From positions 1 through 16,699 of the forward strand of contig CAYFGT010000022.1 in the NCBI GenBank assembly GCA_964343075.1: 16,699 nucleotides of DNA, read 5' to 3'. The DNA is from UBA2588 sp964343075. Lineage in GTDB: Bacteria; Chloroflexota; Dehalococcoidia; Lucifugimonadales; UBA3495. The position numbers were made by a program, and so were the translations under genes. Below, piece after piece: positions 1-8,749 of this stretch. The notes under the pieces are model-generated. The model did no database searches. It was given only the letters and a program-made list of their open reading frames with translations, and was not told the origin of the DNA. Position 1 is the stretch's first letter; the number at the start of each line of letters is the position of its first letter.

Positions 1-1351
1 ATGTTGTTAGTGCTAAATTCAATGATTCAATAATGTTATTGATTTCGTCTTTAGTTACGCACAAAGGAGGTGCTATATTCGTTACGTTTCCAGCCCTAAG
101 TAGAATCCCGTTTTCAGATAATTGTGATGTCAATATTTTGGATAGATTTGCGCTTTCATCAAAATATTCTTTGGTATCAGGGTCCTTAACTATTTCAATT
201 GCACAAAACAATCCTAACCCCCTAACATCTCCGATTATCTTATGCCTTTCCTGTAATCCTCTTAACCCTTCTCGCAAATATTCTCCCATTATTCTAGAGT
301 TTTCAACTAGATTATCTCGCTCAATGATCTCTATGTTTTTGAGACTCGCTGCAGTAGCAACTGGGTGACCACCAAAAGTAATTATGTGTTGAAGAGTAGC
401 TTTGTCGTTCCCTATAAATGCATCAGATATGTGTTTGCGGGTAATAGCAGCTCCCATTGGGATATACCCACTGGTAATACCTTTTGCCACAGTCATGATA
501 TCTGGCACTACATTCCAGTTTTCAACCCCGAACATTTTACCCGTTCTTCCGAATCCTGTTATTACTTCGTCTGCTACTAACAGGCATCCATATTTATCAC
601 ATAATTCTCTTAATCTAGGCCAATAATTAGCAGGAGGTACGATAGCTCCCATAGGGCTAGATATAGGCTCGGCGAAGACTGCTGCAATTGTGTCAGGGTT
701 TTGCGCTTTCATCAGTTCTTCAGTAGAAGTGATACAAAATTCTGCGTAAGCTTCGTCTGATAATCCATTGACGATTGCCCGGTAAGGATTTGGTTGGGGG
801 ACATGGAATACATGAGGCATCAGTGGCTCGTAATCAGTTTTAGGAAAATTAGGAGAAGAACCTAAGGCTAATGCTCCTGCTGTAGCACCATGATAAGAAC
901 CAATTCTACTAATAAATTTTGTTCGCAAAGGTTCGCCTATACGCTTGAAATATGCTTTGATGATTTTAATTGCGGTCTCATTAGATTCAGATCCGCCGCT
1001 CGTAAAGAAACTTCGTGACAAATCCCCTGGTGTAATTTCAGCGATTTTTTGCGCTAACTGAATTGTAGGTTTGGTTGTTGTTCCTGAGGGCATATAAGTA
1101 ATTTCTAACATTTGTTCATAGGCAGCGTCTGCGATTTCTTTACTTCCATACCCTACATTTTTTAACCACAACGCAGACATTGCATCGATATATGTTTTCC
1201 CGTGGATATCTGTGACAGTGCTACCTAAACCCGAAGTGAAGATATTAGGTTCTCCAGCCTCGGCCATTTGACTGGGCTGCTTGCCGTAAACCCATAAGTG
1301 TTCTAGTGCAGATTTTTGGAGTTCATTGAATTCATTGGCGTTCGTAGTCAT
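1..1351 (-). CDS. Class III PLP-dependent aminotransferase (omega-transaminase type), C-terminus cut by window edge
   Basis: The frame is open from the ATG at 1351 to base 2 (450 codons), so only a few C-terminal residues or the stop are missing; family members are about 450 residues. Visible hallmarks are the PLP phosphate-binding stretch FFTSGGSESNETA, the ADEVITGFGR motif with D261 that contacts the pyridine nitrogen, and TVAKGITSGY with K290 as the Schiff-base lysine. A late FGGHPVA motif is also present. An AAGGGG ribosome site lies just upstream of the ATG. The family moves an amino group from an omega-amine or beta-amino acid (beta-alanine, taurine, putrescine and similar) to pyruvate or 2-oxoglutarate in the cytoplasm; the substrate cannot be read from sequence. 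The gene follows the luciferase-like gene by 12 bp and is almost certainly co-transcribed with it. Confidence 0.92.
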   Translation of the reverse strand, partial: MTTNANEFNELQKSALEHLWVYGKQPSQMAEAGEPNIFTSGLGSTVTDIHGKTYIDAMSALWLKNVGYGSKEIADAAYEQMLEITYMPSGTTTKPTIQLAQKIAEITPGDLSRSFFTSGGSESNETAIKIIKAYFKRIGEPLRTKFISRIGSYHGATAGALALGSSPNFPKTDYEPLMPHVFHVPQPNPYRAIVNGLSDEAYAEFCITSTEELMKAQNPDTIAAVFAEPISSPMGAIVPPANYWPRLRELCDKYGCLLVADEVITGFGRTGKMFGVENWNVVPDIMTVAKGITSGYIPMGAAITRKHISDAFIGNDKATLQHIITFGGHPVATAASLKNIEIIERDNLVENSRIMGEYLREGLRGLQERHKIIGDVRGLGLFCAIEIVKDPDTKEYFDESANLSKILTSQLSENGILLRAGNVTNIAPPLCVTKDEINNIIESLNLALTT

Positions 1352-1363
1352 TATTTATACCCC

Positions 1364-2242
1364 TTATTTAACGTTTGGCATCACGTGATGCGCTAATATG
1401 TCTAGATTGTTGAAGATGTCATCTAGATCGTTCGTGTATGAAGAAGCTACTAGGCGGCTGACACCTAATGCTTTGAAGGCCATACTATTTTCGATTATTT
1501 CTTCGGGATTAGATCCAAGCCCATTACGGTCTCTAGTGCTCGAATTTATCGGAATACTTATAGATATTGGAACATCAGAAACATCCCGCCCCTGTTTTTC
1601 TAGTTCTTGATGTAGTAATTCTATACCAGTCCTTAGTGTCTCAGGATCATTAGCAGTCGGATGCCATCCATTCCCTATCCGTGCAGCTCTTTTGATAGCT
1701 GCTTCACTGGTTCCACCGATTAAAATAGGAATGTGCGGCGTTTGTAATGGTTTCGGAGAAAATACAAAATCTGGGACTGAATAAAAGTCTCCTGAATGTT
1801 GAACAACTGGCTCCGTCCATAATTTCTTCATGAGAATAATTGCTTCATCACTAAATTTGCCTCGTTGCCGTGGATTTACACCCATAGATTGTATTTCTTC
1901 AGGTATAACACCTACTCCGATGCCCATAAGTAAGCGTCCGTTACTTAACTGGTCTAATGTGGCAGCGATCTTAGCGAGTCTTATAGGATGATGGTAAGGG
2001 AGAACTAAAATACTGGTTCCTAACTTGATACGAGAGGTTTTGGCTGCAACAAAAGTGAGGATTGTTAATGGATCATAATAAGGTTTATCTCCTATCCGAT
2101 CATAAATGTAGGATGCATTGAAGACGTGGTCACTTACCCATATGGAGTCTAATCCTTGTTCTTCTGAAGCAGTAGCGATATCTACGATAGATTGTACTGA
2201 GTCGATTCCTTGATTGTTGGATATTGAGAAACCTATATCCAT
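1364..2242 (-). CDS. Luciferase-like (LLM class) F420- or FMN-dependent oxidoreductase
   Basis: This 292-residue protein has the layout of the bacterial luciferase-like TIM-barrel family. It shows an N-terminal strand with EEQGLDSIWVSDHV (27-40), the DPLTILTFVAAKTSRIKLGT block (57-76) followed by LPYHHP (81-86), LSNGRLLMGIGVG (99-111), and PILIGGTSEAAIKRAA (172-187) near the cofactor-phosphate site. These patterns match the F420-dependent LLM subgroup rather than the two-component luciferases, but the cofactor (F420 or FMN) is not proven by sequence. Such enzymes carry out hydride transfer or monooxygenation on varied organic substrates. A strong AGAGGAGG site precedes the ATG at 2242. It lies 12 bp upstream of the aminotransferase and 62 bp downstream of the uracil-DNA glycosylase on the same strand. 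Confidence 0.9.
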   Translation of the reverse strand: MDIGFSISNNQGIDSVQSIVDIATASEEQGLDSIWVSDHVFNASYIYDRIGDKPYYDPLTILTFVAAKTSRIKLGTSILVLPYHHPIRLAKIAATLDQLSNGRLLMGIGVGVIPEEIQSMGVNPRQRGKFSDEAIILMKKLWTEPVVQHSGDFYSVPDFVFSPKPLQTPHIPILIGGTSEAAIKRAARIGNGWHPTANDPETLRTGIELLHQELEKQGRDVSDVPISISIPINSSTRDRNGLGSNPEEIIENSMAFKALGVSRLVASSYTNDLDDIFNNLDILAHHVMPNVK

Positions 2243-2304
2243 GACCGCCCTCCTCTGATTAATAACGTTGGGCAGAGTTTAACATTAAGCAGAAGGGCTT
2301 GGTA

Positions 2305-2997
2305 CTATGTTGCCAGTCTAGCAGCGATTTCTTGAATAACCGAATCGAAATTTGATTCCGTTAATCTGCCGGTGTTCGTGTTTCTTGGGCTTGGATGATA
2401 GCATCCCATTAATAGAGGTAGTTCTGAAGCTAAATCAAATGTGTGCTGATGTTGGAATTTTGCTCTGTATGTCGTCTGATGCGCAGCTGACATGGTTTTG
2501 AGATAGTTATCGAAGGCTACTTTCCCAAGAGCTAGCACTAATTTTATGTTCGGCATGTATGAGAGCTCATTGATCAGGTAATTACGGCAATTATCTATTT
2601 CCCGAGTGGTGGGTTTGTCTTTAGGCGGGGCGCACCTAATTATGTCAGTGATGTAGGCATTGTTGAGTTGTAATCCATCGTTTATGCCTGTAGAGGTAGG
2701 CAAATTTGCAAATCCGTGTTTGTGTAGGTATTTCATAAGAAAATCTGAAGACTTATCACCAGTGAACACTCTTCCAGTACGATTAGCACCATGAGCCGCT
2801 GGAGCTGATCCCAAGATTAACAATTCTGCTTTAGGATCACCAAATCCATACACTGGTTTATTCCAGTAGCAGTCTTGTTGAAACCGGATCGGCCTCGCTT
2901 CGAATACCAATTTGCGATAATGAGTGAGGCGTCTGCATTTCTTGCAAGCTTCTATACGAGTACGCAATTGTTCTTGGGTGTAGGTTTTTGTAATCAT
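2305..2997 (-). CDS. Family 5 (UDGb-type) uracil-DNA glycosylase with Fe-S cluster
   Basis: The 230-residue product removes uracil, and in this family also other deaminated bases, from DNA to start base-excision repair. Motif 1 reads GSAPAAHGANRTGRVFTGD (63-81), the family 5 signature with Ala and His where families 1 and 4 have Asp/Asn or Glu. Motif 3 is YHPSPRNTNTGRLT (200-213), with H201. Four cysteines, C18, C21, C122 and C137, fit the [4Fe-4S] ligand set of families 4 and 5. Residue 64 is Ser where I expect Leu in most family members (recalled, not searched). The ATG at 2997 has no clear Shine-Dalgarno sequence, so a leaderless or weakly initiated message is possible. It is transcribed divergently from the FAD/Fe-S dehydrogenase. 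Confidence 0.9.
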   Translation of the reverse strand: MITKTYTQEQLRTRIEACKKCRRLTHYRKLVFEARPIRFQQDCYWNKPVYGFGDPKAELLILGSAPAAHGANRTGRVFTGDKSSDFLMKYLHKHGFANLPTSTGINDGLQLNNAYITDIIRCAPPKDKPTTREIDNCRNYLINELSYMPNIKLVLALGKVAFDNYLKTMSAAHQTTYRAKFQHQHTFDLASELPLLMGCYHPSPRNTNTGRLTESNFDSVIQEIAARLAT

Positions 2998-3024
2998 TTG
3001 TGATTTGTATCTGTTAAGTAAAAT

Positions 3025-3054
3025 TTAGATTCATATTCTGTAACACTGTATAAT
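3025..3054 (+). promoter_or_regulatory. Candidate promoter for the FAD/Fe-S dehydrogenase unit
   Basis: A perfect TATAAT lies at 3049-3054, 46 bp before the ATG at 3100. The best -35 in register is only a weak TTAGAT at 3025-3030 (18-bp spacer). The box sits in the 102-bp divergent gap between the uracil-DNA glycosylase and the dehydrogenase, the only non-coding space available for the three-gene unit downstream. Confidence 0.4.
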
Positions 3055-3099
3055 ATTGTAAATGTTATTGGAATCTAGATTGTCTGTATAGGAGAGAGC

Positions 3100-6000
3100 A
3101 TGACTATAGCTGAAACTAGAATACGAGGAAATGAAAGACGGGAAATAGAACAAGATCTTTCCAGACTGGTTACAGGGGAAGTGAAATTCGATCCATTTTC
3201 TAGAGTGCTATACAGTACTGACGCAAGTATTTATCAGATGGAACCGATAGGAGTCGTGATTCCCAGAAATACTGATGACGTGCAGGCAACGATTGAGTAT
3301 TGTAGTCAAAATAACATTCCTATCTTACCTAGGGCAGGAGGTACTAGCTTAGCTGGTCAAACAGTCAACCATGCGGTAGTTATAGATTTCAGTAAATATT
3401 TGAACTCAATTATTGAAATTAATGAAGAGGAACATTGGGCACGGGTTCAACCGGGAATTATTCTAGACCAATTTAATAAACAGTTAGCACCTTATAACCT
3501 ACATTATGCTCCAGATCCCACAACTGCTAGTAGGGCATGTGTAGGCGGCGGTATTGGGAACAATACTTGTGGTTCACACTCAGTGATTTACGGCAAAACA
3601 TTAGATCATATACAAGAATTAGATGTGATTTTGTCGGATGCTAGCCAGGCTCATTTCAAAGAGATAGAAGGGACAGAATTGGAAAACAAGCTCAATGGAA
3701 CTTCCTTTGAGTCTGATATTTACAGAGGCGTATTATCGATATCTCAGAATCAGGTAGCCGAGATCGAAAAAAGATACCCCAAGATATTACGACGGGTTAG
3801 TGGATACAACTTAGATAACTTCATGCTTGATGGCCCAGTCAATATGTCCGACATTGTTGTCGGTTCTGAAGGGACTTTGTGTGTAGTCACTGAAGCTAAG
3901 GTTAATTTGGTTTCAAATCCAACTGTCACCGGTCTGTCTGTGTTGCATTTTAGAGATATTGTAGAAGCTAGTTATGCCACAACTAGTATATTGGAATACA
4001 ACCCATCCACAATAGAAGTAATGGATAAAATGCTTCTTGACCGCTGCAAAGAGTCATTAGGATTTTCACAGAATATGACCGCTATTGAAGGAGATCCAGG
4101 CGCAATTTTATTAATCGAATTTTATGGCGAATCTGTTGCTGAAGTAGAATCAAAGATGGAAAACCTGAAAGCAGATATGGCCAGAAAACGCTTTGGGTAT
4201 GCGTGTGTTAATTTGTCAGACAAATCTGCGCAGAATAATGTATGGAATATCAGAAAAGCGGGGCTTGGTCTCTTAATGAGTATTCATGGGGATGCAAAGC
4301 CAATACCCTTTGTGGAAGACACCGCTGTAGATCCTGCGGTTTTGGGAGATTTTGTTACTAGATTTGATGAAATTGTTCAGAGTCACGGTACAGAGGCCGG
4401 TTACTATGGGCACGCTAGCGTAGGCTGTCTTCACATACGTCCGTTAATTAGTTTGAAAGATGACGAAGGAATTTCAAAAATGTTTTCTATTGCTGATGAA
4501 ATCAGCGATTTGGTCAACGAATTTGGAGGCTCCTTAAGCGGTGAGCATGGTGACGGGATAGTCCGTGGTGTATTTACTGAGAAGATGTTCGGGCCAGAGA
4601 TTTATCAAGCCTTTAGAGATCTGAAAACGACTTTCGATCCAAACAAAATATTGAATCCGAATAAGATAATTGATTGCCCTCCAATGGAAGAGAACTTGAG
4701 ATACGGCAAGAATTATCAGGCGCAACCAATAGAAACTGTATTTGATTTCTCTATTGACGGTGATTACGCAGGCGCAGTGGAAATGTGTAATGGGATGGGG
4801 GCATGCAGGAAATTAGATGGATCTATGTGCCCATCGTATATAGCTACTCGCGATGAAGAACATTCTACGAGAGGCCGGGCTAATTTATTGCGTGCTGCCC
4901 TTTCGGGTAATCTACCTGAACACGATTTGTCGAGCAAACGTTTATATGAGTCGCTTGACCTATGTTTAGAATGCAAGGCGTGTAAGTCTGAGTGCCCGTC
5001 AGGCGTCGATATGACCAAATTAAAATATGAGTTCTTAGATAAGTTTTATGCAAAGAACCGGATGCCCCTAAGAAACAAAATTTTTGGGAATATAAATAAA
5101 TTTAACCGAATGGGTAGCGCTCTAGCTCCGTTAGCTAACTTCATTATGAATAGTTACCCAGGGAGATTAATGGCTAATGTGATGTTTGGTGTATCTATGA
5201 ACAGACAGATGCCTAAATTCGCAAACCAAAATCTAGTGTCATGGTTTAGGAACCGGCCAGCAGATTTGGAGAGTGCAACTAAAGATACCGTGGTGTTCTT
5301 CAATGATACTTTCACAAACTATAACTATCCAGAAGCTGGTAAGGCGGCAATTAAGGTATTAGAAGCAGCAGGATTCAACGTTGAACTCGCTGACTCGCGA
5401 TGTTGCGGCAGACCTCTAATGTCCAAAGGTCTGTTAAAAGAGGCAAAGAATAACGCTAGGTATAATGTTGATATGCTTCATGCTTATGTTTCTCAAGGTA
5501 TCCCAATAGTAGGATGTGAACCTAGCTGTGTGTTCACGTTAACAGACGAATACCCAGATCTTTTGCAAGATGAAAAGTCTAAATTAATTGCAGAGAACAG
5601 TTTTTTGATAGATGAATTCATTATTAAGCACATTAAAGATAATGATATCGCTCTGGACTTTAAACAAGATACAAAGAATGTATTATTTCATGGTCACTGC
5701 CATCAAAAATCTATGATTGGGACCCAATATTCAATGGAAATATTGAACATGCCTCCAGGGTATACTGCAGAGTTGGTGAATGCTGGTTGTTGCGGAATGG
5801 CAGGATCTTTCGGGTACGAAAAAGAACATTATGAAATATCTATGAAGATTGGTGGAGAAGGAGTGTTCCCCGCAGTGAATGCTAAGGACTCTACTTGGGA
5901 TGTAGCTGTGATGGGTATCTCATGCAGGCAACAAATTGAACATGGGACCGAACACAAACCCAGGCACATGATTGAAGTATTTGCTGACTCGTTGGCATAA
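3100..6000 (+). CDS. Fused FAD-linked D-2-hydroxyacid dehydrogenase with two [4Fe-4S] clusters and CCG domains
   Basis: This 966-residue protein joins a GlcD-like flavin half to a GlpC-like iron-sulfur half, as in E. coli YdiJ-type and D-lactate dehydrogenase fusions. The FAD_binding_4 domain covers about 40-265, with PRAGGTSLAGQ at 77-87. The FAD-oxidase C domain follows to about 540 and holds H438, H445 and the SGEHGDG motif (480-486), which in this family bind the active-site metal and substrate carboxylate. Ferredoxin-type clusters follow: C563/C569/C577 and C622/C625/C628/C632-Pro. Two cysteine-rich domains show C768-C769-G, C806/C810, C867, C897-C898-G and C942. It should oxidise a D-2-hydroxyacid (lactate, 2-hydroxyglutarate or glycolate type) and pass electrons to the quinone pool; the substrate is uncertain. 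GGAGAG precedes the ATG. It leads a unit with the next two genes. Confidence 0.9.
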   Translation: MTIAETRIRGNERREIEQDLSRLVTGEVKFDPFSRVLYSTDASIYQMEPIGVVIPRNTDDVQATIEYCSQNNIPILPRAGGTSLAGQTVNHAVVIDFSKYLNSIIEINEEEHWARVQPGIILDQFNKQLAPYNLHYAPDPTTASRACVGGGIGNNTCGSHSVIYGKTLDHIQELDVILSDASQAHFKEIEGTELENKLNGTSFESDIYRGVLSISQNQVAEIEKRYPKILRRVSGYNLDNFMLDGPVNMSDIVVGSEGTLCVVTEAKVNLVSNPTVTGLSVLHFRDIVEASYATTSILEYNPSTIEVMDKMLLDRCKESLGFSQNMTAIEGDPGAILLIEFYGESVAEVESKMENLKADMARKRFGYACVNLSDKSAQNNVWNIRKAGLGLLMSIHGDAKPIPFVEDTAVDPAVLGDFVTRFDEIVQSHGTEAGYYGHASVGCLHIRPLISLKDDEGISKMFSIADEISDLVNEFGGSLSGEHGDGIVRGVFTEKMFGPEIYQAFRDLKTTFDPNKILNPNKIIDCPPMEENLRYGKNYQAQPIETVFDFSIDGDYAGAVEMCNGMGACRKLDGSMCPSYIATRDEEHSTRGRANLLRAALSGNLPEHDLSSKRLYESLDLCLECKACKSECPSGVDMTKLKYEFLDKFYAKNRMPLRNKIFGNINKFNRMGSALAPLANFIMNSYPGRLMANVMFGVSMNRQMPKFANQNLVSWFRNRPADLESATKDTVVFFNDTFTNYNYPEAGKAAIKVLEAAGFNVELADSRCCGRPLMSKGLLKEAKNNARYNVDMLHAYVSQGIPIVGCEPSCVFTLTDEYPDLLQDEKSKLIAENSFLIDEFIIKHIKDNDIALDFKQDTKNVLFHGHCHQKSMIGTQYSMEILNMPPGYTAELVNAGCCGMAGSFGYEKEHYEISMKIGGEGVFPAVNAKDSTWDVAVMGISCRQQIEHGTEHKPRHMIEVFADSLA

Positions 6001-6042
6001 TCTTGTCGTTAATGTATTCCAACTTGGGGACATGTAGATAGG

Positions 6043-7035
6043 ATGGGAATAGTTGGGATAATAGCGAATCCGTATTCTAGTAAAGATATCCGCAGACTAA
6101 CTGGTAGCGCAAGAATAGTTACTGATTGGGAGAAAGTGAACGTACTCCGGAGGATTATTATTGGCATACAGTCGTTAGATATTGACGGTATCGTTGCTAT
6201 GGACGATAGCTCGCATCTAGTTAGACGTTCTATCAATTATCCTGGTATCAACATCCCGGTGGAATTCCTGGAACAGAATATTCTAGGTAACGCTAATGAT
6301 ACTTTAGTCGCTTCTCAAAAAATGGCTGAAATGAAGGTAGATGTACTGATTTCGCTGGGAGGAGATGGTACAAACCGAATGATTTCTAAAGGTTTTGACC
6401 AACATACTATTTTGCCTGTATCGACCGGGACAAATAATGTGTTTCCGTATGATCTAGAAGGCACTCATATAGGGATTTGTGCCGGGCTCATAGCAACGCA
6501 AAAAATAGACTATTCTCAATGCACTGTCCCTAGTAAACAGATTCTAGTTACTTTGGAAAATGGAGATACCGACTTAGCTTTAGTTGATTTGGCGATCTCA
6601 AATGCCAATTTTGTAGCTTCTAGAGCGATTTGGGATTTTAATGATTTAGATGAAGTGTTTTTGACTAGATGCGAACTACTGGATTTAGGGTTGGCATCCG
6701 TAGGTGCTAGGTTACGGAAAATCCAAATTGAGGATGATTATGGTTTGGCGTATCAGATCGCCAAAGGAAAAGAAGTATCGCGCAAAATCTTATCACCGAT
6801 TGGCCCAGGTACTATACAAGAAGTGTTGGTCTCGGGATGGGATATCATTGAGATAGGAAAGCCTATAACGAGGAATATATCTAGGTGTACATTGGCATTT
6901 GACGGAGAACGAGAAATTCAAATCACTCAAGCTCAAGATGTTCAAATTGAATTGATAAGAAAAGGTCCTTATATAGTGGATGTCGCCAAATGTTTAGAAA
7001 AAGCTGCTGAGCAAGGAGGTTTTGACCTTGCATAA
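6043..7035 (+). CDS. ATP-NAD kinase family protein, AcoX-like
   Basis: The 330-residue product has the kinase-fold signature ISLGGDGTNRM with GGDGT at 106-110 and a second loop STGTNN at 127-132. These correspond to the ATP/NAD-binding loops of the NAD kinase/diacylglycerol kinase superfamily. The second loop and the longer C-terminal part differ from housekeeping NAD kinase (TPTGSTAY type) and resemble the AcoX group, found beside acetoin-cleaving dehydrogenase genes and of poorly defined function. Real NAD kinase activity is therefore possible but not shown. The ATG at 6043 is 42 bp after the dehydrogenase stop; possible ribosome sites are GGGGA at 6027-6031 or the purine run ATAGG just before the ATG. 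It is likely co-transcribed with both flanking genes. Confidence 0.85.
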   Translation: MGIVGIIANPYSSKDIRRLTGSARIVTDWEKVNVLRRIIIGIQSLDIDGIVAMDDSSHLVRRSINYPGINIPVEFLEQNILGNANDTLVASQKMAEMKVDVLISLGGDGTNRMISKGFDQHTILPVSTGTNNVFPYDLEGTHIGICAGLIATQKIDYSQCTVPSKQILVTLENGDTDLALVDLAISNANFVASRAIWDFNDLDEVFLTRCELLDLGLASVGARLRKIQIEDDYGLAYQIAKGKEVSRKILSPIGPGTIQEVLVSGWDIIEIGKPITRNISRCTLAFDGEREIQITQAQDVQIELIRKGPYIVDVAKCLEKAAEQGGFDLA

Positions 7036-7053
7036 CAAAAGGGGTGAATATAC

Positions 7054-7800
7054 ATGCTAGCGGGCACAGATTTAATTATAGCTTTGTTAGTGGTGTTCTT
7101 GGGTAGTGTTGTATATTCCACTGTTAGTTTTGGAATGGGGCTCGTGATTGTTCCGTTCCTTTTGTTATTTGTGTTACCAATCGAGGCCGTCATTATTGTT
7201 GATATATTGATAGCAATAGTAGCCATCAGTGTGGCGTTTGAAGCTAGGAGAGAGATTGTTTGGAATAAGACCTACGTATTAATAATTGGCGCAGCTGTGG
7301 CTATACCTATAGGCGCTTATGCTTTGGACGTTACAGATCCAACCATTTTGAAAATTGTAATTGGCGGAGCCATAATCATGTTAGGCATTATAAGCCTACT
7401 TGGCATAAACGTTCCGCTCGCCAAGAACAGAATCACTGGTCTTGCAATTGGCTTTGTTACGTATTTGTGCATCACTGCCTTGGGAATAGGAGGCCCGTTA
7501 TCTGCTTGGTATGCAATAGCACAAAGATGGACGGTGAATCAGACAAGAGGCACTTTGTCCGCATATTTCACAGTTGCGAATCTCCTAGCTTTATTTTGTT
7601 ATATAAGTATGGGAATGGTAACAATAGAGATATGGCTCAACACGCTTTTGTTAACCCCTGCTACTTTTGTGGGGATATTGGCTTCTAGACCTCTAGTAAA
7701 GCGATTGAAATTGAGTACGTTCCGATACGTATCGATTTCAATCATATTTCTAGGAGGAGTAACTCTCCTATCTAGAGAACTTTATAAACTGCTAGGGTAG
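7054..7800 (+). CDS. TSUP (TauE/SafE) family membrane transporter
   Basis: A very hydrophobic 248-residue protein with about eight membrane segments (near residues 6-22, 28-40, 43-62, 73-90, 99-117, 127-146, 166-185, 190-210 and 224-240; some may be re-entrant). The internal repeat typical of the TSUP family is visible as SFGMG (25-29) in the first half and GIGGP (144-148) in the second. Family members export sulfite or move small organic and sulfonic anions such as sulfoacetate. The ATG at 7054 has an AAGGGG site 9 nt upstream and lies 18 bp after the AcoX-like gene. Coupling to a 2-hydroxyacid dehydrogenase suggests an organic-anion substrate, which is inference. Its TAG stop is separated by one base from the convergent trxB stop. 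Confidence 0.88.
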   Translation: MLAGTDLIIALLVVFLGSVVYSTVSFGMGLVIVPFLLLFVLPIEAVIIVDILIAIVAISVAFEARREIVWNKTYVLIIGAAVAIPIGAYALDVTDPTILKIVIGGAIIMLGIISLLGINVPLAKNRITGLAIGFVTYLCITALGIGGPLSAWYAIAQRWTVNQTRGTLSAYFTVANLLALFCYISMGMVTIEIWLNTLLLTPATFVGILASRPLVKRLKLSTFRYVSISIIFLGGVTLLSRELYKLLG

Positions 7801-7801
7801 T

Positions 7802-8719
7802 CTATTGCAGGTCGTGGAATGCAGATAACGCTGCAGTAATACCATCTCCAACTGCTGTTCCTAATTGCCTGGTAGATTCTGCTCTAATATCTCCGCATGC
7901 ATATACTTTAGGTAATTTTGTCCGCATGTGGGCATCCGTATATACATGACCTAGAGCATCAGTATCTAAAAGTGAACTGATATACCCGGAATTGGGTTCG
8001 AATCCAACATAAATAAATGCAGCTGCTGTTGGGTAATCGTATACTTCGCCTGTTTTAAGGTCTTTCACACGGGCTGCGGTTAATAGGTCATCACCCACAA
8101 ATTCTTCAACCACATGGCTCCATAGCCACTTATATTTAGGGTTTGCAAAAGCTCTTTCTTGAAGTATTTTGGTAGCTCTTAATTCATCCCTTCTATGGAC
8201 AATGGTAACTGAGTTTACTATTCCGGTAAGATAATTACTCTCATCCATCGCGGCATCTCCTCCACCAATTACCACAACATCCTGGCCTTTAAAGAAATTG
8301 CCGTCGCATACAGCACAGTACGATACTCCTTTCCCTGAGAGAGCATCTTCTCCTGGAACTCCTAGGGTTTTATGCGATCCTCCAGTAGCAATAATCACCG
8401 CTTTTGCGTGGACGTCTCCGTCATCTGTATGAATTATCTTATTTTCTTTATCTAAATCAGACACCCCTTCAATACTGGAAAAATCAATTTCAGCGCCGAA
8501 CCGTTCTGCTTGTTGCTGCATGTTGATAGCCAATTGTTGTCCGGTTTCTCCTTCTGGGAATCCGGGGTAGTTTTCTATTTCATCAGTAATGAGTAATTGT
8601 CCGCCAACTCCTAAGTTTTCCAAGACAATAGTTTTTAGCATCGCTCTTGTTGAATATAATGCGGCAGCTAAACCAGCAGCTCCTCCGCCTAAAACAACTA
8701 CGTCGCAAGTTTTAACCAT
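7802..8719 (-). CDS. trxB: Thioredoxin reductase (NADPH)
   Basis: At 305 residues it has the usual bacterial low-Mr thioredoxin reductase length. Domains in order: FAD-binding VVVLGGGAAGLAAA (7-20), ENYPGFP, the central NADPH domain with VIGGGDAAMDES and HRRDELRA (2'-phosphate recognition), and the C-terminal FAD motif YACGDIR. The redox-active disulfide is CAVC, C135 and C138, the same positions as in E. coli TrxB. It transfers electrons from NADPH to thioredoxin in the cytoplasm. GAGGGGGAA upstream of the ATG at 8719 is a strong ribosome site. The gene follows the epimerase by 30 bp and probably shares its transcript. The functional link between the two is not obvious. Confidence 0.96.
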   Translation of the reverse strand: MVKTCDVVVLGGGAAGLAAALYSTRAMLKTIVLENLGVGGQLLITDEIENYPGFPEGETGQQLAINMQQQAERFGAEIDFSSIEGVSDLDKENKIIHTDDGDVHAKAVIIATGGSHKTLGVPGEDALSGKGVSYCAVCDGNFFKGQDVVVIGGGDAAMDESNYLTGIVNSVTIVHRRDELRATKILQERAFANPKYKWLWSHVVEEFVGDDLLTAARVKDLKTGEVYDYPTAAAFIYVGFEPNSGYISSLLDTDALGHVYTDAHMRTKLPKVYACGDIRAESTRQLGTAVGDGITAALSAFHDLQ

Positions 8720-8749
8720 ATCTAGTTTCCCCCTCTTTTTACGGTAATA

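Noticed and set aside
33..626. Short plus-strand frames at the left end
   Set aside because: They lie opposite the aminotransferase, whose minus-strand frame is open from 1351 to the edge and carries all family motifs.
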